This document shows positions 35,476-47,835 of a DNA stretch of 64,000 nucleotides, piece by piece; the first letter of the stretch is position 1, and each line of letters opens with the position of its first letter. A program made the position numbers and the translations under genes. The stretch comes from Siphonodentalium dalli (Eukaryota; Mollusca; Scaphopoda; Gadilida; Siphonodentaliidae). The notes under the pieces are model-generated. The model was not told where the DNA came from. It saw nothing but the letters and a program-made list of their open reading frames with translations, and ran no database searches. The stretch lies in contig CP136066.1 of the NCBI GenBank assembly GCA_032622095.1, forward strand, positions 169,828,664 to 169,892,663, written 5' to 3'.

Positions 35476-35884
35476 ACAGAGTTCATCTCAGCCCAATGTT
35501 TCATTGATAAACAGGCATTACGTGAACATTCTCAAATATAGAACATTAGTTTTGGGTAGTTGACTTTATAATTGAAAATAATCATTAAATTGCATTAATC
35601 ACGAAACAAATGAGTCTCCTCTCATGATCTCCAGATATGATATCATGGATATATGAACTGAACTTTTGAAGACTATATTTTACCAGAAAACAGTGAATTT
35701 TTAAATATTGTTCATACCATAAAAGTAAAGTAAATGGGGTTATAATAGCTTGTGCCAATTGTCACAAAGAAATTTCTGACACATTTTGAAAATATCCATT
35801 TTGAAATACCAGGACATTTTGGCAAAGCGTGGGTCTGACCATTAACAAACTCGCCCATCCGATGTCACACTATCTGTAATCTGT
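35476..35884. other. Unassigned AT-rich region
   Basis: About 410 bases between the tandem repeat and the hAT element. No frame or repeat family is recognised. Confidence 0.4.
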
Positions 35885-35892
35885 ATCCACAT

Positions 35893-37036
35893 CAGGGTTG
35901 GGGCGATTACATCCCAATGTAATCGATTACGATTATACACTTTTGATTTACAATTTGTTCCAATGTAATCGATTACGATTACAATTACTTTGGTAAATGT
36001 AATCGAATACTTTTCGATTACATCTGATTACGATTGTTTGTTTCCAATCATTTTGATCGAATAGGAATAAATAATTAAATAAATCAAATTAAAATATCAA
36101 ATTGATTGAATAAAGACATCACTAGATATAACATGGAAACAAGAAACGACCGAAACAATAGAAAGAAGCAAGCAATAAACATAAACTTTTTACATTTACA
36201 TGTATTGGTGAGGTATCATCATGAAGTTATATGCACCAACGTATTGTGAATGTATTATGTTTTATGTGTATTTATTTTTGTAAATATATTTTAAATATAA
36301 TTTAAATTTTCTTACATGCATTGAAACTAACGCATTATATTTATGAAAATATCATTGGAAACAATTGTAAATTATTTGCATGTTCTGTTAGATTCAATAC
36401 CCAGCACAATGAAGATAACACTAAGGTTTATTTGATGATCATCTATTGATATCCTGATGATGATTAAATGAGGCTCAACTCCATGAGTGGAATAAATTAC
36501 AAACAAGCTAATTAGGTCTACCGATCTGCTTTGTTTAGTTAATTAGCCCTATTGTGCCAGTGTGACTATACAGCCATTGTCTGCAGCAGTCCCAATTATA
36601 ATTAATCCTAATTGAAGTTGGCTAGTCTATTTATTCATATTAGTACATTTCATTCTTTGTATCATAAGTTTATTGCCATAAATGCTGTATTCAACATTTC
36701 AGCAATTGTCTGTTGTTATGTGTCCACTGCTAGAATGTACACAAAATACATACAAAAATTGTACTAACTTTCTGATATGTTGTTTGTAGCTGTGCACACT
36801 CCACAGTACTACAATGTGAGGCTATGAGTATCCAATAGACATCCATATGGATATTTTAGTAAAAGTAATCAAAAAGTAATAACAATGTAATCATGATTAC
36901 AGGTACATTTGAAAGTAATCGATTATGATTACTTGTAATCACGAAATGTCATGATTACTGATTACAGGCGATTACTCCAAATTTTGTAATCGATTTACTT
37001 TGATTACGATTACTGATTACGATTACCCCAACCCTG
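35893..37036. mobile_element. hAT-type non-autonomous element with exact 8-bp duplication
   Basis: The ends are CAGGGTTGGGG and CCCCAACCCTG. The flanks ATCCACAT (35885-35892) and ATCCACAT (37037-37044) are identical, matching the 8-bp target duplications of the hAT superfamily. Subterminal DNA on both sides is built of TGTAATCGATTACGATTAC-like repeats. The 1144-bp interior has no transposase. The exact duplication suggests a fairly recent insertion. Confidence 0.9.
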
Positions 37037-37044
37037 ATCCACAT

Positions 37045-38097
37045 TCATTTCCATGTAATGTAAAGTATATATACGTCAGTTTGTCTCACATTCGTCTGTG
37101 CTTCTTGACTCATTAGATCGACTGCGTGTATTATAATTGAACATCACATCTACCCACAATTTCTCACAAAGATAAATTTAAGTTATTCGTGCACATGACG
37201 AATGTTCGTGTGAATATGACGGCTTATGGGATATTCAACTCAGTCTAAGGTATGATTCTTCATATATATATATACGTGCATCAGACTATTAACCTGTAGT
37301 ACCTAAATAGTATGGCTTTGTCACACAACAACATTTGTAGTTTCACTAGTAAGAATACACTGGGCCTGCTAAGCCTCAAATGTATACATGTATGGGGTGT
37401 TCGAAACCGTGAAATCAGCATATTTCTTATTACCGCCATGCATGTACGTATATGCAAGCAAATCGACCAGATATTCGCTCGTGTTCTCGATAGAAATAAT
37501 TTCGTTTCGTGTTGTTAGGATAAACGTGTCACACAAAACCGCACCTCTACCAGGGGGTCTGCACATTTTTGTCCAAACATTAGGCGGGGGTGGGTGGGTG
37601 GTTCAACATCCCGGCTTCCACATTTTTCCTGGCCCAGTAAATTTGTTCCTGGTCATTTTTCTTCAAAATAATGGGAAAAAAGGTTTTAAGAATGCTTCTA
37701 TTATGTAATAGGTATGCACTTAACTCTTGGTAGGATGTTTGAGTTCACCACCAGTTAATAATGAGGGATGACACCAAGGGGTAATAAAAATGTCAGCTTG
37801 CTAAATGTTTTCATCAAGGATCTATCAATACACATTGACATGGAAGGGCTCAGATTTAAATAGTTCTATTAAAAATCATTTATTCAACCTGATATAAATG
37901 AAAACATAACACAATAATAGATTCATCAAAAAAACGTAAGCTCTGCACTGAAGTCTTCAAATAAAAAAGACTATTCAAAAATCCATAATACATGTAAATT
38001 AAAACAAAGGTGTTAAAACAAACTTTGACCGATTTCAACGATATTCGGTATGTGGTCTAGGATCACCTCTAGCTTTCAAAGTTGAATGAATTTTTAT
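37045..38097. other. Unassigned region with a G-rich tract
   Basis: GGCGGGGGTGGGTGGGTGG at 37583-37601 could form a G-quadruplex and resembles the tract at 6263. Frames at 37312-37708 overlap on both strands and are not recognised. Confidence 0.4.
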
Positions 38098-38432
38098 GAC
38101 AAATATGGCCGCTGGCAGCCATCTTGGATTTTACTCTTTACATCACTAAATCCTTATCCCTCATCCGATCATCACCAACCTTCATATGAATCTTCGGTGT
38201 GACCTCTCGATGTGTGCCTACCATTTTCCCCGAATTTTGTAAAAATAAAAATGGCTGCCAGCTGCCAGCATTTATCATCCAATCGTCACCAAACTTCATA
38301 TGGATCTTCGAGGTGACCTCTAGATGGGAGTCTCAATTTTTCCCCCAAAATTTGTTTGAAACAAATATGGCCACTAGCAGCCATCGTGGATTTCAAATGT
38401 CAATCCATCAGCATACCCTACAGCCCACATTT

Positions 38433-38434
<2 letters not shown>

Positions 38435-38463
<29 letters not shown>

Positions 38464-39834
38464 TGGAATTTGTATGGCGCTTAATCCCTGGTGTAGCTCA
38501 AAGGGCCTTTGGCAAATAAACAATTCTATACACACACATACATATATACAACACAGATAACAACGCACAAGACTGTTTGAGTGCTAGAATCTGGGTAGCA
38601 TAAGGAGGACATAGCAACCCACGCATAGTTAACGCGCATGTAACACATGAGTTAATAATTAACCAGTGAACTGTTCAACGTTTCATCAAATACATTTTGA
38701 GTTGTTTCTTGAAAGTGTCGACGCTTTTACTGCTCTTTAAGTTGTAAGGCAGAGAGTTCAAAATTAGTGGACCAGCATACGAAAACGCTCGTCTCCCGAT
38801 ACGTTTGTAGTTGGGGTCTGGGACGTCAAGAAACAGTTTGTCCGAAGAACGTAACCCTTCCCTACCAGGAACATATCGAGTTAGAACGACCGAAATATAT
38901 GGTGGCGGTGTTTTGTCGAAGATTTTAAAGCACAGTGTTGCTAGTGTATATTCAATCCAAGCATTGACAGGGAGCCAATGTAATTTTGCTAAGGGAGGTG
39001 ATGATTTGCTGCGTCTATGTGCGCATTTTACCAATCTGGCGGCCGAGTTCTGAAGTCGCTGAAGTCTATCTATCTGGTATTTAGGTAACCCAGCTAGAAG
39101 CGAATTACAGTAGTCGATTCTAGACAGAACTGTGCTTGTTGCAAGCTTCTTCATGGCAGCTTCTGATAGATAGGGCCGAAGACGACTAAGACGTCTAATC
39201 TCAATACACAGCGACCTACACACCTGCTTCAACTGTGGTGCATCGACAATGATTTGTCAATAACAACACCAATATTTTTTGAACAATCTGCAGGTTTAAT
39301 ACGGTTTCACCAATATTGATGACAGGTATGGAGATATCTTTACAGTTAACCGGTGGACAAAATAACACTTCTGTTTTGGCATCGTTAAGTTGTAGTTTAT
39401 TTGCCAACATCCACGTTTTGACCGCACACACACACTGCTCCACGCGCGTTGCCAAAGTGGAGATGTGTACCGGTTGAACGAAGCCGTAAATCTGAGTATC
39501 GTCAGCGTACAAGTGTACGTTCAGTTGGTGTTTCCTGCCGATATCTCCCACTGCCATTGTGTACAAAGTATATAAGACGGGGCCTGATATAAATCCTTGT
39601 TGAACTCCATAAGAAACACGCATGGCGTCAGAAACTAGGTCGTCTATGCGCACCATCTGGACGCGGTTCGATAGATAGGACTTAAACCACGAAAGTGCAG
39701 TTCCAGCGATTCCGAAAGATTCCGATAACCGTTGGTTGATGATTGAATGATCAAGCGTATCGAAAGCCGCCGATAGATCTAGCAGTGTAACTTTAGACGC
39801 CAGACGGTCATCTTGTGCATTAACAAGGTCCGAT
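38435..39834 (-). mobile_element. L2-type LINE, 5'-truncated, inserted in copy B
   Basis: The element reads on the minus strand and ends with GCGCCATACAAATTCCATA followed by an ATT-repeat tail (plus-strand AAT repeats 38435-38462). That GCGC(T/C)(A/T)TA.AAAT...(ATT)n ending is characteristic of L2-group LINEs. The 5' end is cut within the RT upstream of motif A. It interrupts the dispersed repeat, so it is the younger of the two. Confidence 0.88.
38675..39829 (-). pseudogene. L2-type reverse transcriptase, C-terminal two thirds
   Basis: From about 39829 downward: VTLLDLSAAFDTLDHSI (motif A, about 39795-39740), SWFKSYLSNR, GVQQGFISGPVLYTLY (motif B with changes from the usual GVPQGS), VHLYADDTQIY (catalytic YADD) and KLQLNDAKTEVLF. 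A frameshift near 39220 follows. The 185-residue frame 39232-38675 then has SRIDYCNSLLAGLP, LQRLQNSAARLV, LHWLPV, RSSDKLFLDVP and LPYNLKSSKSVDTFKKQLKM, the standard L2 C-terminus. One frameshift and a Ser-to-Phe change in motif B suggest an inactive copy. Confidence 0.9.
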
Positions 39835-40085
39835 GGAGAATTGTTTTGAAATTTTACAGTCTTGTTGGTAAATAAAAAGTAGGAATGATTCTATAATCAT
39901 GATATGGAACATTGACAAGATAAGATCAGGAAAATTGAGTAAAGTAGTCATTTGAAGCAGTTTGGAGGGATGGGTCCCTATCCCAGAATCGGAAACAATA
40001 AAAAATAGGGGGTGGTGGGTACCCAGAAGAAAAATAAAAAAGCGACTAGTGTCCGAAAAAAAATTCCTGACACCCCCTGCCTCTA

Positions 40086-40979
40086 CACCATTTATATTCG
40101 AACACTAGAAGAAATGTGATAATTTTCTTTTATTGACGTCACTGGAAGAGTTTCGTATCTTTCATTCGTGGGTGACGTTAACAATGCTTACAAATTCAAC
40201 ATAAACATATAACTTAGAAATGAGAATTTATTTTTGCATCGAGATCACTGCCGTTGTGAAATGTCACATTTCGCATAGTGAACTATGATATACATTATTC
40301 TCTCATACAGTTATTGAGATATAGAAGTATATATACAATACTACTATTTATAGGACACACGGATAGCTTACAGGAATATTTCTTACGGTCCAAAGACATT
40401 TCTGCAGAACTTACGTATACTGGTCAATTTGTGAGATAATTGTGTCGTTCAAACTTCTTGCCACCCCATTAATGTGATATAGTTATGTTTGTCGTGATTA
40501 TGGTGTACTAAATTATGTTATCTATAATGCCATAGTCAGCGGTACCATCGGTGATTGAATGCAAATTTCGAGTGCCCATAATTGGTTTCTCGAATCCGTA
40601 ATCGTAACTACCTGTATGGTAAAACGACAACTCGTAGAAGAACACAAACCCCAGTTGTGTAGTACCATATTTGTATTTATCAATAGTAGTTCATTGTGCG
40701 AAAGATTTAAAATATTCCAAACTCGAAGTTGTCATTTTTGACGCAAATAAATGCTCAATATTTCTTAAAGTACCATCTTTATAAGTTTGATGTTGAATCT
40801 GGGCAGGTGTTATCACTCTTAGAAAAAATGGGTATCAATTCTACACAATATGTGTTACATTTGATCTTGAACAAAATTTGTTTAGAAATTAAACATGACA
40901 TATGTGATGGCGGAATTTTCTGAACATTGAATATGAGTGAATATGTGACTACATGTATAATTTAATCATTAGCTGTCAA
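40086..40979. other. Unassigned AT-rich region
   Basis: No recognisable frame. The short frames at 40559-40741 and 40729-40923 lack motifs. Confidence 0.4.
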
Positions 40980-42204
40980 TCCACATCTATATCTATATTT
41001 GCGAATGTCTGTCTGTCTGTCTGTCTGTGTTCTATAGAAATTCACAGGGGACCACCTAGATGGTACAAAAGGGGTCTAATAGGGGTAACTTTTTACGAGA
41101 AAGAGAATGGCGAGGGTTAGAATTTTTTAAAGTGACGCCGTTGTTTTCATGGGCAGAAAAGGGGGAGGGGCAGAGAAATAAATTGTCGCCGATTGCCACC
41201 AAACTTATATATAATCATTCCCATTATATGAGGAATCTAATGGTGTGGTTTAAATATGTCAAAAGTCGCGCCCTTCGTGTCAGGGATTCCACCGAATTCC
41301 ACCAAATGGATGCACATTCTTCTGAGATCTTCTCCATGATACAAGGAATCTTAGTGTGTGATTTAAAGACGCCAACTTGGTGTCTTTGGGATGAGAGATT
41401 TGGGGGGCGGTGGAAGGGTACTAAATCTAATAAGAATTTGTTTAGTCGCCGATTGCCACGAAACGTATACAAATTAATCCCCATGGTATGAGGTGTCTAA
41501 TGGCGTGGCTTAGAGCTGTCAAAAGTGGCGTCATTCGAGTCAGGGGTGCACTGAAAGGGAGAGGGGCACCAAAATTGATACACAATATTTTTTAGCGCCA
41601 ATTTCCACCAAATTTATACACATGTTTATCCATGATATCAGGAATCTAATCGTGTGATTTTAAAGACGTCATATTGGTGCTGCTTTGGTGAGAGATGGGG
41701 GGTGGGGTGGGCACAAAATTTGATAAAAATTTGTTTAGTCGCGAATTAGCACCAAACTTACAAATAATAATCTCCATGATATCAAGAGTCTAATTGTGTG
41801 GTTTAAAGATGTCAAAAATGGGGCCATTCGAGTCAGGGGTGCCTAGACAGTGAGAGGGACACAAACATTGATAAACAATATGTTTAGCGCCGATTTCCAC
41901 CTGATTGATACATATTCATCTGCTTAATCTAATCGTGAGGTTTAAAGGCGCCAAATTGGTGCCTTTTGGGTGAGAGATATGCAATGGTGACCCTAAATTT
42001 GACACGAATGTATATACTCGTCAATACTTCATAAATTTTATATATATGTTCATCTCTATAATGAGTCTAAGTGTGGTTTAATGATGTCAAAAGTGGCGCC
42101 GCTTGAGTCCGAAATAGGGACGGGAGTGTCACCAAAAACTTATAAAAATATGTTTAGTGCCAATTATCATCAAACTCATACACGTTATTCTCAAATGATA
42201 CAAT

Positions 42205-42375
42205 GGATCAAATATTTGCGAATATCTGTCTGTGTTCTATATATAACTTTAAGGGTACAATCGAGATGGTAACAAGGCGGTCTAACAGGTGTAACTTTTT
42301 ACGAGTAAGATAAATGGTGCGGGTTAAAATTTTCTAAAGTGACGTTGTTGGTGTCAGGGGAGGGGCTATTTTTAA
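42205..42375 (+). repeat. Second copy of the Helitron 5' segment
   Basis: ATTTGCGAATATCTGTCTGTG, then GTTCTATA, GGTCTAACAGGTGTAACTTT, TTACGAG and AAAGTGACG. These match in order 40997-41150 of the same Helitron. The composite may therefore be two joined elements, the first having lost its 3' end. Confidence 0.7.
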
Positions 42376-42579
42376 CACATATTTCGACAAAATTGATATA
42401 TTATTCTTCTCCATGATACGAGTAATATAAACGTGTGATTTAAAGACGCGAAATTGGTGCCGTTTGGGTGAGATGGGGTAATAACTATGATAAGAATTTT
42501 AGTTGCCGATTACCACCAAACTTATAAATAATCATCTCCATTATATAATGCATGCTTGAGTCTAATAGACGTGGTTTAA

Positions 42580-43038
42580 AGGTACTCAATCCGATCAGAC
42601 GGTCCCCATACCATCAAGATACAACAACAACGACATTTCTTCAAAATAGGCTTTAGTTATCAAAATCGATTTATTGCAACAATATAATGCTAACCACCGT
42701 CAACTATGGAATCAAATTTCCCAAAACTTGTTATTTATCAACATTTTGTTCAACAAAATACGGCCGTATTATCACTAAAGTATCACGAAATTTGACCGTA
42801 TTACCACTTGATTTTAGAGTTATCCATTTTCATCCGCAATTTTGTCCGAGACCCTCCGTTTGACCACGTGTTGCTGGGCCACATATTATTACACATCTCG
42901 AGAAATATAAAACTTCAAAAATCGATATCTGATCAACCTGAGTTTTGATGGGTGGGTTCCTCGACTCAAATCAAATATGTTTTACCCCCGAAGCCAAAGA
43001 AATAGTAATTTAGGAGCGTCTGATCGGATTGAGTACCT
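42580..43038. mobile_element. 459-bp MITE with TTAA duplication, inside the Helitron
   Basis: Begins AGGTACTCAATCCGATCAG and ends with the exact reverse complement CTGATCGGATTGAGTACCT. The flanks are TTAA at 42576-42579 and TTAA at 43039-43042. TTAA targets with such ends point to piggyBac- or Kolobok-type mobilisation. No coding frame. It interrupts the Helitron repeat at GTGGTTTAAA..TATG.CAAAAGTGGCG, so it is younger than the Helitron. Confidence 0.87.
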
Positions 43039-44002
43039 TTAAATATGACAAAAGTGGCGCGGTTAAAGTCATACACGAGGGCAGTTGCACCAAAGTTGAT
43101 ACAAATATATTTAGCACTGATTCCACCAAATTTATGCACGTTCTTCTCTAATGATATGATGAATTAAATCACATTTGGGGTCATTTGGGTTATGGATGGC
43201 GAGAGGAGATTCACTAGCATTTATAAAATTGTTCAATTCGCCGATATCCAACAAAGTTATATATAGTCATCTCCCATGTCATCTTCATGTCGTTCTAAGG
43301 AGTTTTTGGCGTTCCAATTTCACAATCTCGACAAATGGTGACCGAATTAAGTCACTTTAACAATTATATCTTCTCAACTGTCATATTTATATGGGGATGG
43401 AAATTAGGGCATTCCTATAATGATATAGCAACACAGATACATAGAAGAATGCATTAAAAGTATATGTATATCAATCTATTTAAGAGATACATATATTCAT
43501 TCAAACTGAGGGACCTTGAATCGTCAGAGGATTGCATATTAGAATGGCTCATGTATATATTATAACACGATTGAGTCTGTCCCATTCAATATAGTTTCCA
43601 CAAAAAAAGTTACAATTACCAAGAGATATGGAAATGTAGAGCAGGCCTGTTCAAAAATAGTGGTCACAGTGCGCAGTCAAATATGGTTACTTCTGAGATA
43701 AAGGAAAACGCAGTCCGTAGCACATGACTTTTCAGGATCCTCCAATATTGACATCTGACAAGGGTATATCTGCCCGATACAGAGGATTTCTTTCATGTTT
43801 TAGAACAGACTCATCGCCTAACATAAACAACTCAAAATTTCGCTTTGTCGGGCACATGTAGCTACTATACGTGCATAACATCAATTATTTTAAACTGAAA
43901 ATGATTAGCCATGCAGTATATAGCACCAGAACAGAGGAGCACCTGGACATATCTTTAAAACATATGTATCTTCATGAAGATATGATAAACTAGCAAACTA
44001 GA

Positions 44003-44029
44003 TTGATTGATTGATTGATTGATTGATAC
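44003..44029 (+). repeat. GATT microsatellite
   Basis: About six tandem copies of GATT inside the 3' half of the Helitron. Confidence 0.9.
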
Positions 44030-44654
44030 ATCTCTATGTGAAACACAATTGTCGTCTTTTATTTTTTCGAACTAATGTGTTTATGATGTTCATGTTTCAT
44101 GCTATAACGTCTGAAGTATACGAAGTTGTAAATAAATAAATACTTCTTTATTGGTGGGACGGATTAAACGCGGTAAACAATATGATAATCGCTCCGACCT
44201 GACAAGGTGAGCCACTACTTATATTCCACGTGTAAGAATCTTGTTTTGTAATGCCGTTTGGATATACAATTTATGAGAATACGTGTAACACATTGAGAGC
44301 AAGAGTATTCTCTATTCCCACCAAATATCCACAGAGTGTTTCACATCACTTTAACCTGGGCAACGCCGGGTAACCCCGCAGCTAGTAATACTATAAAACC
44401 ATTGGTTGTCACACATTTAGCTATAAAAGTTATTTCTCGATAATCTAAATTGCTTGATTACTTCTGTTATTTAAATGACAGCGTTCATAGCAGCATTTAT
44501 AACATTTGATCACTAGATAACTGGATGCTTGATTGACATCGTTCATATCAATTTCAACTATGTGTGCGTCTTTTTCGTCCGCAATAATCTCAAAGTTTTA
44601 CGCCCCTTTTATACTCATACCTTCTACGTATAGTGGATCTCTTGTGGAATGACG

Positions 44655-44825
44655 GATTAAATTATAATAACTAACTCTTGTTTCGATTAAGTTGATCAGT
44701 TATAACCGAAAAGTTTGAAAATAAATTCTTTATAACTGCGCGACGCGCATTACAGACTTTTTCTTCAAACTGTTCGGTTATAACTCATAACCATAATCGA
44801 AACAACAGTTATTTCTTAAATATTC
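44655..44825. repeat. Foldback element
   Basis: AACTCTTGTTTCGATTAAG..GATCAGTTATAACCGAA at about 44670-44712 is mirrored by TTCGGTTATAACTCATAACC and ATCGAAACAACAGTTATT at 44777-44812, with a GCGCGACGCGC centre near 44740. A half copy lies at 34086-34275. Confidence 0.75.
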
Positions 44826-44829
44826 TAGT

Positions 44830-46084
44830 TAATAGATCAGATATGCTAATTTCAGACAGAAACCTCATAAAAGCTATAACATAATAACAATCTGGCAACA
44901 GCTTTTAAACTTTGTGCTACACAAACACAGTGCATAACAAATTTGCAAAGCTGCTGCCAATTGTGTGTTATGTGGTAGCCTTTACCAGTTTTGTGTCTCT
45001 AATATAACGCATCTCATCTAATAACTGTGATACACTCACATATTAACTCATATTCAAGGTTGTGAAAATTTCACCGACACCCTGACGCCATGTGTCATTT
45101 CTACAAAATTTTGTTTAAGATAAATGTAACACGTATTGTGTATAATTTATACACATTTGTAAATAAGGGTGATATACTTAATTGTGATGTCATTCCCGAT
45201 TCAGCATTTGTAAAGTTCAAAACCACCAAAACGCTCTCATTTGTAAATAGTGTATACGTTGATTCATGTCCCTTGGATTTTTCCTGAGAATAATATGCCG
45301 CATGCTGCTGAGTTTGGATTGCCCAGTTACTTCTGCTGACACAATAACGTTCATGTGCACTTGAATGCTATTCCTACACATACATGTATATATCTCCTTG
45401 AAAATATAGTCGCAACCTGTTCTCTATCATCCATTAAATGATTTGTACCAGAGTAGTTGATTTAGTTTTGTTTTTGTTTTATTTCGATTTGGAGAATATT
45501 GTCCAAATTGAGATACTATTATATATGTCCAGCGTTTCTTTTATTTCGGTCCAATATTTGGTTATGTTGGTGGTCTTATTCGCCTTTGCCCATACGAATT
45601 GCTTCGTGTGTGGCAGCTGAATTATCTTTGGTAGTATAATTTCTTAAAATAACTTAATATTATTCTTATTTCACTCAAGAGATCGTCAGAGTGGTAAATC
45701 TTGCATGTGAATGTTGGTGTTTGTGTTAGCATGCTTATAGTTGGCTTGATTTCTCGACAAACAAAGACTATTATCATTTCCTTATCCGATTTGTTGTAAG
45801 CGGTTCTTTCGTCCAATTTATACAATTTTATCATTTGACATATATGGTTCTTTCGATCAACTAAAATATAGATCAACTTTGTCAAAAATTCCCCGATCGG
45901 AATTAAATCGTCTTCTCCAATACGTAATGTGTTGCGTTTAATGCCACCCAGATAAAATTCTAGATTGTATATTCGCTTAATCAATATGTTTGTTGCAACA
46001 TGCTATAACTGATATGTATATATATTTAATTCAGGAACAAGTCATTTATTGACTCTTAGTTCCACATCACAATACGTATCATAC
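44830..46084. other. Unassigned region
   Basis: Contains frames at 45090-45287 (+) and 45622-45984 (-, 120 codons). The latter has an unremarkable composition and no motif I recognise, and its upstream minus-strand continuation has stops in all frames. No function is assigned. Confidence 0.4.
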
Positions 46085-46790
46085 AAATCAAATCAAATCG
46101 AGCAGTCAATCGAATTCCCATTTTTTCTTTAAGGTGGGAAATCTACATCGTATCTTCTCGCACATTCCAGGTCAAATCTTTCCGTGACTGAAATGAAGTA
46201 AAGTAAAGATAATTTCTTCCACCCAAACAGTCTCTGTCGGAGAACACGTATTTTCTGATGTCTTTTGAATTATAGTTTATTTGAAGCTTCCACGAGTGAT
46301 CTCGAATATTCTAACAGATTGTCCCGTCAAAGAATTTTTCCTTCGCCATATCATAGTGGTTGTTCGGAATTTTGTACGTTTCAGCCGTGTCACTGCGAAA
46401 TCTCCTATAATTCGACGATGTAAAATTGAATATACACAATATGTCCACGTAGCTAAATTTACTAAGGACTTTCACTAGTCGAGATGCTTTTCGCTGCACA
46501 AATTATGTTTCGTGACTGGCCTAACATATGCGGGTCACATACTTTGCAACAATATTTCACTATCGGCCACACAACTGTAGTGTGAATTAAGTCATTGAAT
46601 CGATCTTATGGACAGTCCGGTTTATTACTCCTAAGATTTGGTTTGTTTCATTCAACACATTACTAACTTGATCAGCAAATTTCAACTTAGTATCTATGAT
46701 TACACCGAGGTACTTCTCCGATTCCGTGGGTTCAATTGGAAGTTGTATTTGTGTGTATGTCGTATGATACTTGTTGTTCGGTTATTATGT
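46085..46790 (-). mobile_element. LINE C-terminal fragment with AAATC-repeat tail
   Basis: Minus-strand reading near 46745-46610 gives SEKYLGVIIDTKLKFADQV and ILGVINRT, the RT thumb. 46499-46311 gives MQRKASRLVKVLSKFSYVDI, then NYRRFRSDTAETYKI, the Y-R-R-x-R-x-D-x-x-E-(T/V)-(Y/F)-K-I block common in CR1/Jockey-like LINEs. Frameshifts and stops intervene. The 3' end is a short (GATTT)n tail (plus-strand AAATCAAATCAAATC at 46086-46100). It is 5'-truncated within the thumb. Confidence 0.82.
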
Positions 46791-47452
46791 CCGAAATGAC
46801 GCACGTTGATTATATATAATTATATATTTTATATATATATTATAGTTTATTTTGTTGTTGTTGAATGTTCAGGTAGCATTTACATAACTTGCTAAACTTA
46901 GGAATAAATATAAATAATGCTCATATATTATAAGTAATCATTTTAAGGTGTTTGTATATAACTCGTTTGTTCCAACCTCAGTTCGTTTGTATTGTTTGGT
47001 TCAATTACATATAGACTAAAAACCTAAACTGACATTTGACTATATTCGCTTGATTTCTGATACCCACAAAGGCAAATTGTATATCATTAACTTCGACGTT
47101 ATTACCTCTAGTTTACTTTTTGATGAGTGCTAGAATACCATTTGAGGCGTTCCATGCATTATTGAACAATCGCTAGAAAGCTAAAAGCATATATAAATGT
47201 AATGAGCCTGCAGATGAGCACTATTCAACTTGATTTCGCCAAGTAAGCATTGACTTAAATCAGGAATATCGTTGTTTCGTTATTTTGTCATCAAGATTTC
47301 CACGACCATTCATTCATCTCTGTCAAACGAAAGTGGATATAGTAACTGGAAAACTGTAGCTTTTGCAATTTGCAACAATCATACTTGCAAAGAACCAACC
47401 TATATAAGAGAATGCATTGGCACAGGGTTTTCACAACAGTTGGATTACCACT
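46791..47452. other. Unassigned AT-rich region
   Basis: Begins with a TA-rich low-complexity tract (about 46810-46850). No gene is recognised up to the first unit of the segmental array. Confidence 0.4.
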
Positions 47453-47835
47453 AATGGTCAAATTAGTACAATAAGATGCCAAGGTTTAATTGACGGTAAA
47501 TATTTTAGAAGATCAAAGCATTTAAAAATATTCTGAAAATCACATTCAGATTACAATATTTGAACTGACTACATTATTAGCTATATTAACTTTCTCGACA
47601 AATTAATGTAACCTGTTTGTTAAACAATGGTTTTAACACCCTAAATGTCGTTATTGGGGTACTTTCAATAATGAATATAAGAACAAAGTTTATCTATATC
47701 TTCTTATGTTCTTCTTAGTGGTGATGTTTTTATAGACTTTTATATGTTTTGAACATTTACCCACTGCGGGTTCATTGTGTCCCTTTAAAACAAGAGATTT
47801 TCATATCATAACATGAATGACTGGACGACTGATTT

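Larger units (their letters stand above)
38098..40085 (-). repeat. Dispersed repeat, copy B, split by a LINE
   Basis: 38098-38434 and 39835-40085 together are the reverse complement of 24118-24710. The join falls in ATAAATGTGGGCTGTAGGG, where a LINE now occupies 38435-39834. Confidence 0.82.
40980..44385 (+). mobile_element. Non-autonomous Helitron, composite
   Basis: It starts TCCACATCTATATCTATATT after an A, followed by TTTGCGAATGTCTGTCTGTC. It ends with hairpin CCTGG-GCAACG-CCGGG, then TAACCCCGCAG and CTAG at 44382-44385, with T following. The interior is a degenerate tandem repeat in which CACCAAACTTATA, CTCCATGATAT, TCTAATCGTGTG.TTTAAAGA and AAAAGTGGCGCC blocks recur every ~130-280 bp. 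No Rep/helicase is present. A second 5'-like segment starts at about 42205. Confidence 0.78.

Noticed and set aside
41060-41491. A 143-codon frame in the Helitron
   Set aside because: It spans the element's tandem repeat and lacks Rep or helicase motifs. The antisense frame is also open.
45622-45984. A 120-codon minus-strand frame that could be a small gene
   Set aside because: No recognised motif, no clear splice signals, and upstream sequence is closed in all frames. Left as unassigned.
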